64,000 nt of DNA, from positions 1,551,001 to 1,615,000 of the forward strand of contig JAUTXW010000203.1 of NCBI GenBank assembly GCA_030620095.1, read 5' to 3'. Numbering within the stretch: position 1 is the first letter of the stretch; every line of letters starts with the position of its first letter. The translations under genes were made by a program, and so were the position numbers. Below are positions 60,116 through 64,000 of this stretch, one piece after another. The notes beneath the pieces were generated by a model that did no database searches, had not been told where the DNA came from, and saw only the letters and a list, made by a program, of their open reading frames with translations. This stretch comes from Kuschelorhynchus macadamiae. Taxonomy: Eukaryota; Arthropoda; Insecta; Coleoptera; Curculionidae.

Positions 60116-60174
60116 ACCACACAAAATAAATATCTCTCAAATAATCTTAATAATTTTTATACGGGACTGTAGGC

Positions 60175-60860
60175 GAAATAGTTTCTTAGGGGGATAACGC
60201 AGTTGAGCCCAGAGAGCCTGAGTTTTGCCAGTTGTTTAACATCTAAACCTAACCTAACTGTCTAAACCTGATGGTATTTGTGACCGTCTTATAGACAAAC
60301 ATTTTTCTTATAGGGTTTACATGATATAATTATATACGAAAGGATTTAAGATCTTTCAAGCATATTTTATTATATAATTAGAAATTTAACTCACATATGT
60401 TTAAAATAATAAACCTGACATTTGCTTATAATAGCATTAACAATATTTTGGTAAAAGGCTTTTGAAAACCATCGTTTTAGTATTCTAATTATAAAAACAG
60501 TTATATCATTTTATAACACAAACCAAATTATTCATTTTTAAAAATCATATTTAATCCCATTTTTTTACAGAAGAAAAATAGAAAAATGTCTGGCAACAGT
60601 TATTTTGTCAAGCTGCCTTTTCGTAAGGTAATTTATGTCCTATAGTTAAAAAATGGGCATTCAGCTAAATTCTTTAGGACGTTGGTTTTTCTAAAACGAT
60701 ATTTTCTTTACGCGAAAAATAAAATATTATTTACCTAATTACATCTTAACAAATTTCAAAATTAATTAAGGTAATGAAAAAAGCAAAATCTTATAACTCC
60801 GAATACAGAATTTGATGTTTATCGTCTAGAAATATAACACATATAAATGTTCTAGTTAAA
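60175..60860 (+). repeat. diverged direct repeat, copy 1
   Basis: Matches 61660-62330: cttagggggataacgcagtt, ttttgccagttgtttaacat, aataataaacctgacatttg, ccttttcgtaaggtaattta and gacgttggtttttctaaa all recur with changes. No recognisable protein. Confidence 0.8.
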
Positions 60861-61659
60861 CTATATTTTATTTTAATTTTCTTCCTGAAAAATTATTTTA
60901 CAAAAAATTTTTAAATATTTTATCTTAAATTACCTTAAGTAGATTATCCTTCTATATGCGCCTAGATTCAGATTGGTACTGGGTGTTTGGTAATATTTTA
61001 AACAGGGTATATAAGCTTAACTTTTAGAAAAAATTTATATGTAGAAGTTTTAAGTTTTCCTTTAAATCTTCAAGATTTGCTAAAAAATAAACAAATTACA
61101 ATTAGAAAGTAAGAAAATGATCATCGAATTTGGTATTTTAAATGGAACACACTGTAGAATAATATTTGAGTAAATGGGCATCTTTTTGCTAATAAGAAAA
61201 ATACCAGGTTTTATATTATTTTTAATGACAACCGATAAATTTGACAAAAGCTCTGTCATAAGGCGCAACGTGATAGAAAGAGATAGAATCTGCATAGATC
61301 ATTAGAAAGGAACACCCTGCCCCTTATGGCAGGGTTCTTGTCATGTTTCTAGGCTGCCTTTGTAGATAAAGGTACCTGAATTTTCTATAATCGGCAAGAA
61401 TATACCCATTTAATGAAATAATATTTTACAGGGTGTTCCATTTCAAATGATAAAGTCGAGGCTCATTTTTGTGTATAAAAGAGACTAGAGAAATGATAAA
61501 ATACAAAATAGTTCTTTTTTATGAAAAGTGCCAAAATAACTCATCTTAATTGTTAATATTTTCATTGTCTACATAGTTACTGCTTTGAATCACATCTGAA
61601 AATGCCAAATAATCTCGTATAAAGTACTTTTCCTTCTAAAGATGAATTTATTTGTGACG
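60861..61659. other. no gene recognised
   Basis: Between the direct repeats; contains cagggtgttcc near 61430 and actgggtgtttgg near 60978, resembling ends of short insect elements. Confidence 0.4.
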
Positions 61660-62330
61660 CCTCTTAGGGAGATAATGTACTGGACCCTGAAAACTTGAGT
61701 TTTTTTGCCAGTTGTTTAACATCTAATTGTTACGTCTTAACGTCTTGCAAATTGACAATGTTTGTGTCCGTCTTAAATACGGAAAGGAATTAACTCCCTC
61801 ATGTATATTTAAGATAATAAACGTGACATTTGCAATAATAATATTAGCGATATTTTGCTAAACGATAAAGCAGTAAAAAACTTCAAAAAACTCGTTTTAG
61901 TATACGGATTACAAATACAGTTTTATCGGTTTACAGCACACACCATTTTATTCATATCTAAAAATTATCTTTTATCGGTTTTTCGTCCAAAGAGGAAACA
62001 GAAAAATGTCAATTCAGCAAGCACTTTAAGTTGTCAAGCTGCCTGTTCGTAAGGTAATTTTGTCTTCTATAGGTAAAAAAATTGTCGTTCAGCTAAATGC
62101 GTTGGGACGAAGGTTTTTCTAAAGCCTAATTTTCTTTGCTCGGAAAAAGAAATATAATTTACATAATAACACCTTCACAAATTTCAAAATTATTTAAAAT
62201 AATGAAGAAATTAAAGATGTATAACTCTGATTTCAAAATTGAAGTTTTTATATTCCTAAAATGTGAAAAAAGGCAATGACTTTCGATAAAATTAGAAAAA
62301 CGAAAGTACAAACAAATATGATAACTAATC
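61660..62330 (+). repeat. diverged direct repeat, copy 2
   Basis: Partner of 60175-60860, offset about 1.48 kb. Confidence 0.8.
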
Positions 62331-62393
62331 ATACCGATAAAAAACAAAGCTTATGTTTGTTTTTAAGACGGACTGTTATTGTAGTAGATATTT

Positions 62394-62544
<151 letters not shown>

Positions 62545-62554
62545 GAGCCCAGTC

Positions 62555-62792
62555 GGGAATGTATCCAAAGGAACACTTTGTAAAAGCGATATCCCATTTT
62601 CTTCAAATTTCTTAAGCAGATGTCTTTTAAAATGCGTTTATTAATTGCATCTGCCCATTTTACAGCTAACTCCCGTAACGAAGCTCGGCGTTCTTGTATA
62701 ATTAGTGTACGGAGAGGCCGCTTATCTCTTTCTATAATTTTCACACTAAAATAAAAAATCAAAGCCCCATAAGCTAGAATATTAGCGAGCAA
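62555..62792 (-). pseudogene. Tc1-type transposase N-terminal fragment
   Basis: Minus strand: IIERDKRPLRTLIIQERRAS, LRELAVKWADAINKRILKDI and CLRNLKKMGYRFYKV. This resembles the second helix-turn-helix region of Tc1-type transposases (R-R-x-x-L-x-E-L...S-x-x-T-x-R-R-x-L-x-x-x-G). It stops against the (TA)n tract, so the catalytic domain is missing. The open frame continues into TA repeat by chance. Confidence 0.65.
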
Positions 62793-63129
62793 TTAAAAAA
62801 TAGCGGAATAGAAATGAACATTTTGACAAAATTTGTTACCTTATTGGCGATTTTCGGACTTATAGGATTTTTTGACATTTATTTTCTGAAACAATGAAGA
62901 GAAACTTGAAAGAATGTTTAATATAAATATTGATAATTGTTTTAAGCCAAAAATGATGTATTAATCTACACATGCACAATGTATGTGTGCACTCGTTGCT
63001 TCCCTCAATAAGATAAGTAGTAGGCCGTGGAAACAAATGATAAACTTCTAAATAATATTGAAAAGAAATGTCAAATCTTTATTAAACGCAGTTTCATTCT
63101 TATTAACTGTGTATGTAAGTATTCAAAAT

Positions 63130-63690
63130 GCCTTTCACAAACGATAAAGCCGTTGATATTCAAAATGCAGCGATGGCTGCATCAACATTACGGAAGAAGA
63201 GTATTTCCACGCTTGATACAGCGATTACGCGATACTGGTAGTTTTCTTTGTCCTAGATTTCGTAGGCGTCGCAATGGAAGAACTGATGAGCATATTATTA
63301 ATGTCTTGACTTATATAGAGTTTAACAGACATATAGGAACTAGGGCGTTATCTTTAGACCTAGGGATAGCACGAACGACTATTCGAAACATTTTAAAAGA
63401 CAACAGGTAAATTTAATACACCGTTCAGTATTATTTAGTATTATGTATCTACATGTTTTTTAAGACTACGTCCTTACCACATAGTCTTGCACTAGGCCTT
63501 AAATGAAGAAGATTTTGATCATAGATTAAATTATTGTCATAGATTAAATTATTGGTCTGCTGAAAATCCGTACTGGGTGCGAAAAGTGCAGTACCAAGTA
63601 CGCTGGAGTCTAAACATGTGGTGTGGCATTATAGGAGGCAGAATTATCTGACCCTACTTTTTTAAAGGAGCGCTAGTTACGTTTTGCATA
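63130..63690 (+). pseudogene. IS630/Tc1/mariner-superfamily transposase, internally deleted
   Basis: A 127-residue frame at 63027-63410 contains, from about 63171, LHQHYGRRVFPRLIQRLRDT, GSFLCPRFRRRRNGRT and ALSLDLGIARTTIRNILKDN: paired helix-turn-helix regions of the type found in insect transposases with V-Q-R-L-R-E-T-G-S-F. After about 130 bp of decayed sequence the frame reads YWSAENPYWVRKVQYQVRWS, LNMWCGIIGGRII and PYFFKGAL, the segment after the first catalytic block. The W-T-D-E block and everything past P-Y-F-F are missing. An 18-bp tandem repeat (atagattaaattattg) lies at 63521-63556. Not functional. Confidence 0.75.
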
Positions 63691-63699
63691 ACCGCTGAC

Positions 63700-64000
63700 T
63701 TCATATATTCTACTACCACGTATTTAAGATAACGAAATGTTATAAATATAAGTGATATTTATTCAGAGGATACTTTGGTAGTAATCCTAACTGTAAACGT
63801 TTAACTGTTAAACTCATAATTGATTCAAATTTGTTAAATTCGGTGTGTTTTTAAGAATAAAATTGATTTTTAAAAAACGTCTTTCTTTCGGCCCGACATT
63901 TAACTGGCGCAGTCGGTAGGATAATTCTGAAACGTAGGGCAACTGTATATTGAACTACGGTTTCTTTCAAGAATAAAAAAAAATATCAAAATAGATCTAA
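63700..64000. other. no gene recognised
   Basis: AT-rich end of window; catttaactggcgcagtcgg near 63897 resembles the primer-binding region that follows an LTR (TGGCGC-type), but no LTR pair can be shown here. Confidence 0.25.

Larger units (their letters stand above)
58676..60120. mobile_element. Penelope-like element pair, head to head
   Basis: Left part on the minus strand: pseudo-LTR (58676-58870) and RT fragment (59000-59245). Right part on the plus strand: a short pseudo-LTR end (59250-59280, the inverse of the gaacgaaagctttcacgg end at 58685) followed by the N-terminal coding region (59283-60115). The junction is near 59246. Confidence 0.75.

Noticed and set aside
63890..63925. Possible LTR retrotransposon primer-binding site (aactggcgcagtcgg)
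   Set aside because: No LTR pair, Gag or Pol motif can be shown before the window ends; kept only as a note.

Overview
The window looks like intergenic, transposon-dense DNA from an arthropod, most likely an insect. Pointers are AT-rich composition, very long (TA)n microsatellites, short interstitial runs of the arthropod telomere unit TTAGG, and a mobile-element mix typical of insects: Penelope-like elements, a two-ORF LINE, Tc1/mariner relatives and piggyBac. I found no convincing host protein-coding gene, no tRNA gene, no rRNA and no CRISPR array. Nearly every open frame with recognisable content belongs to a mobile element, and most are broken.

Layout. 1-9.4 kb: (TA)n tracts, a decayed Tc1/mariner transposase (about 1.2-1.9 kb) and a pair of Penelope-like element (PLE) copies facing away from each other (2.07-3.84 kb). 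9.4-15.3 kb: a diverged direct repeat, a TTAGG tract, a DNA transposon with about 280-bp terminal inverted repeats (12.5-14.3 kb) and a degenerate array carrying the core AAATGGCGGC. 17.4-24 kb: a 131-bp MITE, a second long-TIR transposon (17.7-19.2 kb), a possible tRNA-derived SINE, a PLE copy (21.0-22.0 kb) and a LINE reverse transcriptase fragment (23.3-24.0 kb). 25.6-33.2 kb: a nearly identical 3.9-kb tandem duplication containing four huge (TA)n arrays. 33.4-44.3 kb: another transposase remnant, a 36-bp-arm palindrome between TA arrays, a 27-bp-TIR element, and an 800-bp inverted repeat enclosing a Tc1 transposase with an apparent intron. 45.0-52.6 kb: a divergent PLE pair interrupted by an almost complete 5.76-kb LINE with a 13-bp target-site duplication. 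54.7-64 kb: two more divergent PLE pairs, a piggyBac relic, a diverged direct repeat and two Tc1/mariner relics.

The elements interact mainly by nesting. The strongest theme is PLE biology. Hammerhead-ribozyme-like cores, known from PLE pseudo-LTRs, occur at about ten sites. The PLE fragments repeatedly occur as head-to-head inverted pairs, and several PLE termini abut (TA)n tracts. All similarities were judged by eye from motifs; no database search or folding program was run.
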